64,000 bases of DNA from Gaetbulibacter sp. 4G1 (GTDB lineage: Bacteria; Bacteroidota; Bacteroidia; Flavobacteriales; Flavobacteriaceae), in contig NZ_MDVN01000024.1 in assembly GCF_002741945.1 (NCBI RefSeq), forward strand, positions 521,570 to 585,569, read 5' to 3'. Shown piece after piece: positions 55,458 to 64,000 of this stretch. A model generated the notes under the pieces. It searched no databases. It was not told the origin of the DNA and was given only the letters and a program-made list of their open reading frames with translations. How positions within the stretch are numbered: the first letter of the stretch is position 1; each line of letters begins with the position of its first letter. The position numbers and the translations under genes are program-made.

Positions 55458-57074
55458 CTATTCGTTAGCTAATAATCCATTTTCAATTAATGGAATTCTA
55501 AAGCGCTCTATTTCTGCATTTTGATGTTCTCTTTTAAAAATTGCTTCGGCTTGCTTTAAAATATCTGGATGTTGTTCTGCTACGTTGATTGATTCTGTAG
55601 GGTCATCTGATAAATTGTATAACTCTAATGTGGCTTCCTTTTTCTTGTTTTTTAAATTTTGACGTATCACTTTCCAATCTCCTATTCTAATAGCTACTTG
55701 TCCACCATACTCTGGATATTCCCAAAACAAAAATTCATGTTTAACTTGATTATCTTTTCCTAATAATGTGGGTAAAAAACTAATGCCATCAGTGTCTAAA
55801 GGTTTTTCAAATTCGACCAACTCAGATAAAGTAGCCATAACATCATAATGAGCAGAAACTAAATCTGTAGTGCTTTCGGGTTTTATATGGTTAGGCCACG
55901 AAGCAATCATAGGTACTCTTATGCCTCCTTCATAAACAAAACCTTTAGCCTTACCATAAGCTTCTCCAAACTCCCCAGAACTATTAAAATATGCTCCGTC
56001 TGTTCCTCCTGAATAAGTTACTCCGTTATCAGATGTGAATATTATAAGTGTATTATCATATAAATTATTCTCCTTTAAATGTTTTACTAATTTTCCAACA
56101 TTCTCATCTAAATAAGAAATCATAGCGGCATAACCAGCCCTTGGGTTTTGATGTGGATAGTACCCTATTTCACCCAAATAAGGTTCTTCTTCTCCAAACT
56201 TATTCTTGTAATAATCTACCCAGTGCTGTGGTGCCTGAATAGGATTGTGTGGTATTGGCGTAGCCCAATAAAAGAAAAAAGGATTGTCTTTTTTTCTATC
56301 TATAAAGCTAATCATCTCATTAAACATTAAATCTGGCGTATATTCATTTAATGTATAGTCTGTATAACTTTCAGGGTTATTAGGATCTGCATCTTTTAGA
56401 AGCTTTCTAGATGGTCTAATCGTATCATTATTTAAATGCACTCGCTCTTCATTTCTATACAAATGAACAGGATAATAAGTGTGAGCTTGTCGTTGGCAAT
56501 TATAACCGAAGAAAAAATCGAAGCCCATTTTTGTAGGTAATGCATCGGTATGCGGTGCTCCTAAGCCCCATTTACCAACCATACCTGTTGCATAACCATT
56601 CTCCTTTAACTTCTTTGGAAATAAAAGTGTATTGCTTGGTATTGGTCTTTGCCCCTCTAATGTTGAGTCTAATATAGTTTCTCTATAATTCCATACATCT
56701 CCACGCTGGCTCCATTCATCATTTCCTCTAATATATGCATGTCCTGAATGCTTTCCTGTTAGCAACATATACCTTGCTGGTGCACAAACTGGTGCACTGG
56801 TATAGTGCTGAGTAAAAACCATACCCTCTTTTGCTAGGGCATCAATATTTGGGGTTTCAATTTTAGTTTGTCCATATGCTCCTAACTCTCCATACCCCAA
56901 ATCGTCTGCAAGAATATAGATGATGTTAGGTTTTTGGTTAACAACAGTGTTTTCTGTTTTCTTTATTTTTTTGTTACAAGAAAATAGAACAACCAATATA
57001 CCACCAAGTATAAAAGATCTTATTATGTTGCTATTATTGTTCATAAAAAATAATTGTGAATATTGGTTGTTCAT
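55458..57074 (-). CDS. S1-family sulfatase lipoprotein, second copy
   Basis: A 538-residue lipoprotein with Cys33 in LVVLFSC. An internal ATG (residue 11, at 57044) gives a more typical short lipoprotein leader and is a credible alternative start. Asp57-Asp58 in YILADDLGYGELGAYG are metal ligands. The formylglycine motif is Cys97 in SAPVCAPARYMLLTGKH, with Ala in place of the usual Ser (C-x-P-A-R is tolerated in the family). Further signatures are GMVGKWGLGAPHT and IIFTSDNGVTYSGG. It is not a close copy of the sulfatase at 44488, so the two probably attack different sulfate positions. It sits between the PKD-LamG lipoprotein and the DUF3472 gene. Confidence 0.95.
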   Translation of the reverse strand: MNNQYSQLFFMNNNSNIIRSFILGGILVVLFSCNKKIKKTENTVVNQKPNIIYILADDLGYGELGAYGQTKIETPNIDALAKEGMVFTQHYTSAPVCAPARYMLLTGKHSGHAYIRGNDEWSQRGDVWNYRETILDSTLEGQRPIPSNTLLFPKKLKENGYATGMVGKWGLGAPHTDALPTKMGFDFFFGYNCQRQAHTYYPVHLYRNEERVHLNNDTIRPSRKLLKDADPNNPESYTDYTLNEYTPDLMFNEMISFIDRKKDNPFFFYWATPIPHNPIQAPQHWVDYYKNKFGEEEPYLGEIGYYPHQNPRAGYAAMISYLDENVGKLVKHLKENNLYDNTLIIFTSDNGVTYSGGTDGAYFNSSGEFGEAYGKAKGFVYEGGIRVPMIASWPNHIKPESTTDLVSAHYDVMATLSELVEFEKPLDTDGISFLPTLLGKDNQVKHEFLFWEYPEYGGQVAIRIGDWKVIRQNLKNKKKEATLELYNLSDDPTESINVAEQHPDILKQAEAIFKREHQNAEIERFRIPLIENGLLANE

Positions 57075-57109
57075 TTTTATATTTTAGAGTATTAACTTGG
57101 TTTTTTAAA

Positions 57110-57166
57110 TAAAAAGGTGCTTATCTATATCCAAAATTTTCAATGGCTTCAACAAACACCTTTTTA
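57110..57166 (-). terminator. Possible attenuator between the PKD-LamG lipoprotein and sulfatase genes
   Basis: A 10-bp inverted repeat (TAAAAAGGTG / CACCTTTTTA) with arms at 57110-57119 and 57157-57166 is followed leftward by TTTAAAAAACC. The 37-nt loop and AT-rich stem make it weak. Confidence 0.35.
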
Positions 57167-57221
57167 AAAACTAACTCAAAAAACTATTAAAAACTCTCTT
57201 TATTTAAGGTATACTATTTCA

Positions 57222-58214
57222 TTAAAGTCCTGCTAGATCTGCTATCTCTCCAGCAGATAAAGCACGGTTATAAAGTCTAAAGTCATCCATTGCCCCAGAG
57301 AAAGGTCTAAATGTTAAACTTCCATCCGCACTTCCTTCAGAACCAATAGTTATTTGTCTATCTCCTGTAACTCCTGTGTTAATTTTAGTTTCTGGTCTAG
57401 TAAAATCTAAAACTCCATCTACATAAACTTTAATCTCTGCTCCATCGTATGTATATGCGATATGATGCCAAACCCCATCATTTGCAGTTATTGCTGTATT
57501 TTGTCCACCACCTTGATACTCAAATCTAACAGTACCATTTCCATTAACTACAAAAGTATTTCTGCTAAAAGTTCCAGCATTACCCCAAGTAGCGACACCT
57601 TGCCTTGATGTGTTAGTAGTTTTAATCCATACAGCTACGGTTCTTGGGTTGTTTCCGGTTATACCGTTATATCCATCTATAGTAATACCGCTTCCATCAA
57701 ATGTGCCTGCAAAATCATTAACAACTCCAGCTTCATAACCTGAAATTGAACCAGTTGCAGTAGTTCCTGATGCTTCTTCAAATATGCTTTGCTCGAAGTT
57801 TATACGAACTTCTATTGCAGGGTCTAAAGGCTCTCCTTCTACTGTAATAAACCCTTCTTTAGTTTCTTCTTGTGCACCATATTGATTTCTAATCTTAAGC
57901 GAAACAGGATATGTTCCTTTAACAGTATATTTTACATCAACATTTGCTGCTGTACTTGTGCCAGGGCTACCTCCAGAAAAAGTCCAGGTATACAAATCAC
58001 CTTCGTTAACTGTAGCTGGTGAAAAACTTATAGTTTCAAACTGAAAAATTGAAGTTGATGAAGCTGCAAAATCTGCATTTGGTAAAAGACTAGGATCTAC
58101 ATTAGATTCCTTACGATAACCATTTTCATTAGGCGAGCATGCTATAAAAACACCTATTACGGTTAAAGCCAAAAGGCTCAACTTAACTGTGGTATATATT
58201 TTTATTTTATTCAT
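57222..58214 (-). CDS. PKD-LamG surface lipoprotein in the SusE/F position
   Basis: A 330-residue lipoprotein (Cys26 in TVIGVFIACSPNENG). A PKD domain covers about 44-130 (DLYTWTFSGGSPGTSTAANV) and a LamG domain about 135-328 (NNPRTVAVWIKTTNTS, GVWHHIAYTYDGAEIKVYVDG, GAMDDFRLYNRALSAGEIADL). Its place right after SusD is where surface glycan-binding proteins are usually encoded, so I infer a glycan-binding function. It has no T9SS signal. A perfect 11-bp hairpin separates it from susD. Confidence 0.88.
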   Translation of the reverse strand: MNKIKIYTTVKLSLLALTVIGVFIACSPNENGYRKESNVDPSLLPNADFAASSTSIFQFETISFSPATVNEGDLYTWTFSGGSPGTSTAANVDVKYTVKGTYPVSLKIRNQYGAQEETKEGFITVEGEPLDPAIEVRINFEQSIFEEASGTTATGSISGYEAGVVNDFAGTFDGSGITIDGYNGITGNNPRTVAVWIKTTNTSRQGVATWGNAGTFSRNTFVVNGNGTVRFEYQGGGQNTAITANDGVWHHIAYTYDGAEIKVYVDGVLDFTRPETKINTGVTGDRQITIGSEGSADGSLTFRPFSGAMDDFRLYNRALSAGEIADLAGL

Positions 58215-58232
58215 TTTTTATATTTTTTATGA

Positions 58233-58258
58233 AGACTAGGTTTGTTAAAACCTAGTCT
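58233..58258 (-). other. Strong intercistronic hairpin after susD of the second PUL
   Basis: A perfect 11-bp inverted repeat (AGACTAGGTTT / AAACCTAGTCT) with a 4-nt loop, 13 bp past the susD stop and 18 bp before the next start codon. In the direction of transcription it is followed by A-rich, not U-rich, RNA (TCATAAAAAATATAAAA). It therefore looks like a processing or mRNA-stability element rather than an intrinsic terminator. Confidence 0.65.
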
Positions 58259-58271
58259 AGTTTTAATATTT

Positions 58272-60056
58272 TTAATACCCTGGATTTTGAACTAACTGAT
58301 CGTTTAACGCAATCTCACTTGAAGGTATAGGGAACAGGTAATAATGCTCTGGAAAAGCAGGAGGAGTATTAGGTATTAATTGTAAATAACCTTCAGAGGC
58401 TCCATTTTGTATTGGTAATGTTATAGGATAATCTGATTGTCTTTCCCAACGCCCTAACTTTACTTCAGTAGCATAATCCATTTTTTTCCAACGTCTTAAG
58501 TCAAGTGTTCTATAACCATCACCTAAAAGTTCTATAGCTCGTTCTCGACGTATTTCCCAAAGTACTGGGTCTACAGCTGGGTCTCTCATAGGGTCCCAAT
58601 CTGCTGTAATTGAACCTATACTAAGACCAGCAACATTTCCTCTTGTCCTTAACTTACTAATGGTTGCATCAGCAATAGCTTGATTAAATTGTCCCATTTC
58701 AAAAGTAGCTTCAGCATAATTCAACATTACTTCTCCCATCCTAAAAATTGCAAAATCATTAAGATCTGCCGACGATACTTTAAAATTATGCTCATTCCAT
58801 ATTTTCCAAAAGCGATATCCATTTGACGTTTGTGTTGGTACTAACCTATTGTAATTAGGTACTTCTCCAGTAACACGCCCCGACCAGTTTCTGTCAGGAA
58901 GATTTTTATAAGGAAACCCAGTGGTTATAGATTCTAGTACACTAAAATACTTTTGTTCTAATGCATTACCTGTATGAGTAAAATCTTGAGAACCATCACC
59001 GTTTACCTTATAAGGAGGTGGCGTCATAATTAATAATCTATCATCACGATTATCAAATTCTGTATAGCGATCTTTATCTCCCTGGTATAATGTATTTCCT
59101 GCATTATGAATAGGTAATCCATCTTTGGTCAAAAATTTATCTATACCCTTTTTTGTTATATCAATTTTATTGTTTGTTGATCTTGTATTTGTAGATATTG
59201 AATGCCATAACTCATCTAGTACATAATGCGTATAAAGCAAGATTCCTGCTTTTCCTCCAAGGTCGTCACTATTATACACCTGATCATAATTAGGATGAAT
59301 GCTTGGGTATTTATTTACTAGATACTCTGATGCTGTAATACAAGCATTTAGAAACTTTTCATGGTCTCCTAAACTATGATATTTTCTCCATGTACCTTCA
59401 AATAATCCGAAACGTGATAATAATGCACGTGCTACATCTGGGTTAACTGTATTTGTACCGTCTCCCTGTTCATTAATATTGCTAATTGCCTCTTGTAAAT
59501 CTCTTAAAATATTATCCGCAACCAAATCGCGCGTGTCCCTTGGTCCATATAAAATATCAGTATCTACATCTGTTAATTCTTTTTCAACCCATGGTACTCC
59601 TCCATAGGTGCTTAATAAACGAAAGTATTCATGAGCTCTAAAGAATAAGCCTACACCTCTCCAATGTGCTCTTTCGTCTTCAGTAATATCAGACGTTTCA
59701 ATATTATCTAACATAATATTAATTTTTCTAATGTTAGAATAAGAGCCTGTCCACGTACCCGATGTACTTGGAATAGTTAAACTATTATTTAAATAATTTG
59801 GGTTTACAGTGCTATATCCGTTTTGAATTAAATCTGAATTATAATCACTAACAGCTGGCCAAACAGTACTACGTTGATAATCATCAAAGAAGCTATAAAA
59901 ACTCCATGCATAAGTTTTTATATTATTATAAGTACTAAAAATGGTAGCAGCGGACAACTCATCTTTTGGTGATTTATCTAAAAAATCTTCGTCATTACAA
60001 GCTACAATGAAAAGGCAACTCATAATAAAAATTGTAATTCGTTTTATATTTTTCAT
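58272..60056 (-). CDS. SusD/RagB-family glycan-binding lipoprotein (second PUL)
   Basis: A 594-residue protein. The lipoprotein signal ends LFIVAC, followed by NDEDFLDKSPKDELSAATIF. TPR-like helices include HWRGVGLFFRAHEYFRLLSTYG and the C-terminal SusD domain IRRERAIELLGDGYRTLDLRRW. It ends LFPIPSSEIALNDQLVQNPGY, the same closing motif as the island SusD. It captures glycan at the cell surface with its SusC partner, whose gene ends 15 bp upstream. Overall divergence from the island SusD indicates a different glycan target. Confidence 0.95.
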   Translation of the reverse strand: MKNIKRITIFIMSCLFIVACNDEDFLDKSPKDELSAATIFSTYNNIKTYAWSFYSFFDDYQRSTVWPAVSDYNSDLIQNGYSTVNPNYLNNSLTIPSTSGTWTGSYSNIRKINIMLDNIETSDITEDERAHWRGVGLFFRAHEYFRLLSTYGGVPWVEKELTDVDTDILYGPRDTRDLVADNILRDLQEAISNINEQGDGTNTVNPDVARALLSRFGLFEGTWRKYHSLGDHEKFLNACITASEYLVNKYPSIHPNYDQVYNSDDLGGKAGILLYTHYVLDELWHSISTNTRSTNNKIDITKKGIDKFLTKDGLPIHNAGNTLYQGDKDRYTEFDNRDDRLLIMTPPPYKVNGDGSQDFTHTGNALEQKYFSVLESITTGFPYKNLPDRNWSGRVTGEVPNYNRLVPTQTSNGYRFWKIWNEHNFKVSSADLNDFAIFRMGEVMLNYAEATFEMGQFNQAIADATISKLRTRGNVAGLSIGSITADWDPMRDPAVDPVLWEIRRERAIELLGDGYRTLDLRRWKKMDYATEVKLGRWERQSDYPITLPIQNGASEGYLQLIPNTPPAFPEHYYLFPIPSSEIALNDQLVQNPGY

Positions 60057-60071
60057 AATTATATATCTTTT

Positions 60072-63000
60072 TTAAAATGAAAGGTTAAAACCAACTGAAT
60101 AATTAGTCATAATTGGATAAACACCATTAGACCCTTGATCTATATCTAATCCTTTAGGTAATTTATCGAATGTATGTAGATTACTTCCAGCAATAAAAAA
60201 CCTAAACTTCTCAATATTCCACTTATCTAAAAGCTTAGAGTCTATAGTATATCCTAAAGTTATGTTTTGTATACGTAAATAGCTTTCATCGCTTAAATAC
60301 TTTGTTTGTACTCTTCTACTTCTACTATAATTGCTGTCTAAGTTTCCAGAACTAGCATCTCCATATATTCTTGGATAATATGCATTTTGATTATCTGGTG
60401 TCCAATAATCTAATTGATGCTTATATATATTATCAAAAGTTCCGGGCCATGGCCAGATTAAATCTGAACTTCTCCATCTATCTTGTTTACCAACACCACT
60501 TAAAACAAATGACATATCAAACCCTTTATAAGACATTGAACCATTTATACCAAACTGGTAACGCTTTCCTGAATTACCAATAACTTTTCTGTCTCCTGGT
60601 CCAGTAGTAATTACTCCATCAGCATTTGTAACTGGGTTTCCATTACTATCTAACTCAGTAATTAAAGTGCTATTACCGTTATTAATAACTCCATCGCCAT
60701 TTAAATCTTTATACTTTATATCTCCTGGATATGGAGTTGGAGCTCCTTCAATTTGCACTACACCATCCAATAGTTGTCTATTAGCTCCTGAAAGATCTGC
60801 ATTAAGAGTACCTGGAACAAAATCATCTACTGTATAGTATCCATCTGTAACATTACCCCAAATTTCTCCTAATTTTTGGCCTACATAAAAATCACTTAGT
60901 AAACCAGCTGGGTTATCAAATTTTGTTATTTCTGAAGTGTTATCAAAAACATTAACATTAATATTATAACTAAAATCTCCTTTACGGTCACTCCACCCTA
61001 TTTGGGCTTCCCAACCAATAGTTTCAACATCTGCGACATTCTGAAAAGGAGCCTCTGTACCTAAAATTGTTGGCAATGGTTGCCCTGGTGCTAACATGCC
61101 TATAGTTTCTCTTTTATATACTTCAAAACTACCTGTTAAGCGGTTTTTAAGCATTCCTATATCTAAACCTACATTTGATGTAACAACTCTCTCCCAAGTT
61201 AAACCTCCACTTACTAACTGTGCAGGATCAAAGGTTAGGTATCTCAAATCTGTGTCTAAATTTATCCAAGATGCATCAAATGGTGAATATCCTGGAATAG
61301 TTGGATAATAATCATCTGTATTGGTTCTTGGAAATACGGTTCTCTGATTTCCTATCTCACCCCAAGAAACTCTTGGTTTTAATAAGTTAATGATATCTAC
61401 ATTTTCCATAAAGGGTTCTTTAGCTATATTCCATCCTGCAGAAAAAGAAGGTAACACAGCGAAGCGATCATCTGAAGCAAACCTTGAAGACCCATCATAA
61501 CGGATGTTTGCTTCAAGAAAATAGCGCTCTTTAAAATTATAATTAAAACGACTAAAGTAACCTACAACCGCCCAATCATAAAACCTTTCAGAAATATTAA
61601 TACTTTCCCCTTCGGCTAAATTAAATGTTGGTGTAGTAGGGTCTATCAATCCATTTCTGGATGCAGACAATTGTTCGAAATTTGCCTCTTCCCTATTTAA
61701 ACCTGCTAATAACTCTATATTATGATTTCCTAAATTAACATTATACTTCCCATATAAGTTTAAAGCGTTATAGACTCTATTACTTTTAGTACGAGCCAAA
61801 CTCGTATTATTTATAGCATTAGCAGCTGTGCTAGTTGGATTAAACCTAAATGAACTAACAAAACGTTGCCCATTATTAACGCTAACTAGATTCCTGTCAT
61901 TCTTTTCATAAGTATATTCACCTGTTAAAGTCACATTCTTTAATGGCGCCCATTGTAGTTTTTGGAATAGCCTTAAATTTTCATCATAAGTTTTCCCTGG
62001 CTCTGTATAACGAACAACATTTCCTGGTGTATCAAAAGGTAATGTTACACCCTCTGGTTCATATTCAAACCATCCAGTAGGATCATACATACGTACTTGA
62101 ATAGCATTAGCGTATCGTGCATTTGGCCTTGACTGTACACTTGACTTATAAATTATATTTGTAGTAGATTTTAATTTATCAGTAAGATCTGCATCAAGAA
62201 TAGCATTGATATTATACTTCTTAAAATTATCTTTATTGGTAACCATAATACCATCTACAAAACTATAGCCTGTACTAATTCTATAAGCTAGTTTTTCTGC
62301 CCCTCCACTCATCTCAAAATTGTGAATGGTAGAATATCCAAAATGATCTAAAAAATCTCCTATAGGATCGGCATCTGCAACAGGATAATATTGACCTCCA
62401 TCAAAATGAATAGGATAAGTTGTACCATTAACTGGATCTGTTGCTAAATTCAATTGACTCGGATCCGAATCATATGTATTAATATATCCCAACCAGTCTT
62501 GTACATTTTGTCCTGCAAAATAACTTTGAACTCCCCATTCATTTAGTGCTTCAACAAACTCCCTAGTAGTTGCCTTTTCAGGTAAATCTGATGGTGTAGA
62601 CACACTAGTTGTTGTAGAATAGCTAAAACGCGTTTTTTGACCACGTCTTGCCTGCTTAGTTGTAATTATAACAACACCAAATGCTGCTCTAGATCCATAT
62701 ATAGATGATGCTGCCGCATCTTTTAATACTGAAATAGATTCAATATCTTGCGGGTTAATATCATCTATAGATCCAGGTACATTGTTTATTAATATTAATG
62801 GGCTACCTCCATTTATAGAAGTAAAACCACGAATATTTATAGCTGTAGCTGAGTTACCTGGTTGTCCTGATCCAACAGTTACACCTAATCCTGCTGCAAT
62901 ACCTTGCAATGCATCAGCTGTATTAGTTATAGGTCTATCTGCTATAATAGCATCCATTTTCACATAAGACGTTGCTCCAGTAACGCTTTCTTTCTTTTGC

Positions 63001-63338
63001 GTTCCAAAACCTACCACAACTACTTCATCTAATTGCGATGCATCTTCTATTAATGTAGCATTGATTGTAGTTTTCCCACTTACGGCAATTTCTTGTGTAA
63101 TGTAACCGATAAACGATACAATAATAATATCGCTCTCGCTAGCTGTAATTGTATAGTTACCATCAAAGTCGGCTGCAACACCGTTTGTAGTCCCTTTTAC
63201 AATTATTGATGCACCAGATAATGGGAATCCAGACTCATCAACAACTTGTCCTTTAATTTCCTTGGCTTGTTGCCCCTGCATGGAACTTGAAATAAGTAGC
63301 AGAAACATTATTAATCCTTGAGTAATTAGTTTTTTCAT
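60072..63338 (-). CDS. SusC/RagA-family TonB-dependent glycan importer (second PUL)
   Basis: A 1088-residue outer-membrane transporter. A signal peptide (1-22, ending SSSMQG) precedes a carboxypeptidase-regulatory-like domain (about 28-108; IKGQVVDESGFPLSGASII). The TonB-box-like LDEVVVVGFGTQKKESV follows. The plug carries the SusC signature SISVLKDAAASSIYGSRAAFG, then a long barrel ending YSVGFNLSF. It is the energy-coupled import channel paired with the SusD at 58272. It lies 82 bp downstream of the GH109-like gene. No regulator for this locus is in the window. Confidence 0.96.
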   Translation of the reverse strand: MKKLITQGLIMFLLLISSSMQGQQAKEIKGQVVDESGFPLSGASIIVKGTTNGVAADFDGNYTITASESDIIIVSFIGYITQEIAVSGKTTINATLIEDASQLDEVVVVGFGTQKKESVTGATSYVKMDAIIADRPITNTADALQGIAAGLGVTVGSGQPGNSATAINIRGFTSINGGSPLILINNVPGSIDDINPQDIESISVLKDAAASSIYGSRAAFGVVIITTKQARRGQKTRFSYSTTTSVSTPSDLPEKATTREFVEALNEWGVQSYFAGQNVQDWLGYINTYDSDPSQLNLATDPVNGTTYPIHFDGGQYYPVADADPIGDFLDHFGYSTIHNFEMSGGAEKLAYRISTGYSFVDGIMVTNKDNFKKYNINAILDADLTDKLKSTTNIIYKSSVQSRPNARYANAIQVRMYDPTGWFEYEPEGVTLPFDTPGNVVRYTEPGKTYDENLRLFQKLQWAPLKNVTLTGEYTYEKNDRNLVSVNNGQRFVSSFRFNPTSTAANAINNTSLARTKSNRVYNALNLYGKYNVNLGNHNIELLAGLNREEANFEQLSASRNGLIDPTTPTFNLAEGESINISERFYDWAVVGYFSRFNYNFKERYFLEANIRYDGSSRFASDDRFAVLPSFSAGWNIAKEPFMENVDIINLLKPRVSWGEIGNQRTVFPRTNTDDYYPTIPGYSPFDASWINLDTDLRYLTFDPAQLVSGGLTWERVVTSNVGLDIGMLKNRLTGSFEVYKRETIGMLAPGQPLPTILGTEAPFQNVADVETIGWEAQIGWSDRKGDFSYNINVNVFDNTSEITKFDNPAGLLSDFYVGQKLGEIWGNVTDGYYTVDDFVPGTLNADLSGANRQLLDGVVQIEGAPTPYPGDIKYKDLNGDGVINNGNSTLITELDSNGNPVTNADGVITTGPGDRKVIGNSGKRYQFGINGSMSYKGFDMSFVLSGVGKQDRWRSSDLIWPWPGTFDNIYKHQLDYWTPDNQNAYYPRIYGDASSGNLDSNYSRSRRVQTKYLSDESYLRIQNITLGYTIDSKLLDKWNIEKFRFFIAGSNLHTFDKLPKGLDIDQGSNGVYPIMTNYSVGFNLSF

Positions 63339-63420
63339 ACGTATTGATTAATTGTTAGTAATATTCATGATTAGTTAAAATTTAGTTTACTTATATATTT
63401 AAAATTGGTTTAGTTTTATA

Positions 63421-64000
63421 TTAATAAGTTTCTTTCATCCAGTTATAAGGTTTACGTTTTACCCACATTCCTCTTGTAAAATCTGGAAAGTCTTGTGGTG
63501 CACCATTGTTCTCAATCGATAATTCAGATAATGGTGTAACTGCACTCCATGCTGCTGCATCATAAGCATCCATTGGTGGGGCTATGTTTTCTTTTGCCGA
63601 TTCTACAAAGGCATTTAACACAAAGAAATCTATACCTCCATGACCTGCTTTTGTTGCATTAGCTCCATATTTCTTCCATAATGGATGATCGTATTTTTCA
63701 AACCAAGCATCCATAGCTTCCCAACCATGCCCCTTGGTGGTGCCTTCTACGTGTATTCGCTGAGTGTGGTAATCAAAATCTGTAAGTCCCTGAACACCCT
63801 GTACCTTAAAGCCTAATGAATATGGATGTGGAGTATTTACATTATGTGTAACTATAATGGTTTCTCCATTTGAAGTTTCTATTGTTGAAGTGATTATATC
63901 TCCTTGTTTCCATTTCAACTTGGCATTCGGGTGATCCTTCCCCCCATTGTCAACTATGTATTTATTTAAGCCTATAGCCTTGGTTGCATGAGAGGTTAAA
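63421..64000 (-). CDS. GH109-like Gfo/Idh/MocA-family protein, C-terminal part (start outside window)
   Basis: The frame is open to the right edge, so the visible 192 residues are only the C-terminal part; an internal TTG at 63918 is not the start. Segments KAGHGGIDFFVLNAFVESAK, DAYDAAAWSAVTPLSELSI and the end PDFTRGMWVKRKPYNW match the C-terminal half of GH109 alpha-N-acetylgalactosaminidases. Those enzymes use tightly bound NAD in an oxidation-elimination mechanism. The NAD-binding Rossmann half is missing from view, so an ordinary Gfo/Idh/MocA sugar dehydrogenase remains possible. Its place directly before susC suggests it heads, or is near the head of, the second PUL operon. Confidence 0.78.
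   Translation of the reverse strand, partial: LTSHATKAIGLNKYIVDNGGKDHPNAKLKWKQGDIITSTIETSNGETIIVTHNVNTPHPYSLGFKVQGVQGLTDFDYHTQRIHVEGTTKGHGWEAMDAWFEKYDHPLWKKYGANATKAGHGGIDFFVLNAFVESAKENIAPPMDAYDAAAWSAVTPLSELSIENNGAPQDFPDFTRGMWVKRKPYNWMKETY

Noticed and set aside
63421..63918. A complete 165-residue gene starting at TTG 63918
   Set aside because: The same frame stays open to the window edge with family-like sequence (for example GLNKYIVDNGG), so TTG is internal and the gene is truncated by the window.
41862..64000. The second PUL as part of the same tRNA-integrated island
   Set aside because: It lies on the 5' side of the tRNA, where 3'-end integration does not place DNA, and I found no third copy of the att core to its right within the window.

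Overview
The window looks like the chromosome of a marine-type member of the Flavobacteriaceae (Bacteroidota). The evidence is a low-GC sequence, SusC/SusD pairs, a hybrid two-component system (HTCS) regulator, type IX secretion (T9SS) C-terminal domains, Bacteroidota-style LptD and TamB, few visible Shine-Dalgarno sequences, and some promoter-like TAnnTTTG elements. The genus cannot be fixed from sequence alone.

Layout. (1) 1-17.8 kb is conserved housekeeping: the end of lptD, ridA, a hybrid histidine kinase, a ModF-like ABC ATPase, an N-acetylglucosamine-kinase-like ATPase, gapA, pfkA and tamB (leftward). These are followed by tsaD, a small membrane protein, rsmE, a DUF4159 protein, a TrmH-type methyltransferase, an AI-2E-type permease and a THUMP-like methyltransferase (rightward). 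(2) 17.8-19.9 kb encodes a secreted coiled-coil protein with 13 near-identical 32-residue repeats. (3) 20.0-41.46 kb is bounded by a perfect 22-bp direct repeat of the 3' end of a tRNA-Arg(TCT) gene. The intact tRNA is at 41441-41514 and the orphan 3' fragment is at 20007-20028. A second, 17-bp direct repeat lies just inside both ends. I read this as a tRNA-integrated genomic island whose integrase is absent. Its cargo is a complete polysaccharide utilisation locus (PUL): HTCS sensor/regulator, SusC, SusD, an FG-GAP/ASPIC lipoprotein, a 45-residue small ORF translationally coupled to a GH89 alpha-N-acetylglucosaminidase, two paralogous ~600-residue lipoproteins of a family I do not recognise, a 101-residue ORFan and a T9SS-secreted discoidin-like protein. 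(4) 41.9-64.0 kb is a second, all-leftward PUL. It holds a GH109-like oxidoreductase-fold protein (cut by the window end), SusC, SusD, a PKD-LamG surface lipoprotein, two S1 sulfatases, a DUF3472-PKD-LamG lipoprotein, a 1576-residue BNR/PKD/LamG T9SS protein, a fibronectin-like lipoprotein, a LamG T9SS protein and a PhoD-like phosphodiesterase.

How the genes may work together. In the island the HTCS would sense a glycan fragment in the periplasm and switch on the divergent susCD operon. SusCD would import the glycan, and GH89 would remove terminal alpha-GlcNAc. The released amino sugar could enter metabolism through the NAGK-like kinase in the core region (inference). The second locus looks built for a sulfated, possibly amino-sugar-containing glycan. 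Two sulfatases remove sulfate, the GH109-like enzyme may remove alpha-GalNAc, and many LamG/PKD modules hold substrate or cells at the surface.

The strongest candidates for something undescribed are the paralogous lipoprotein pair at 22600-26237 and the island architecture around the tRNA-Arg gene.
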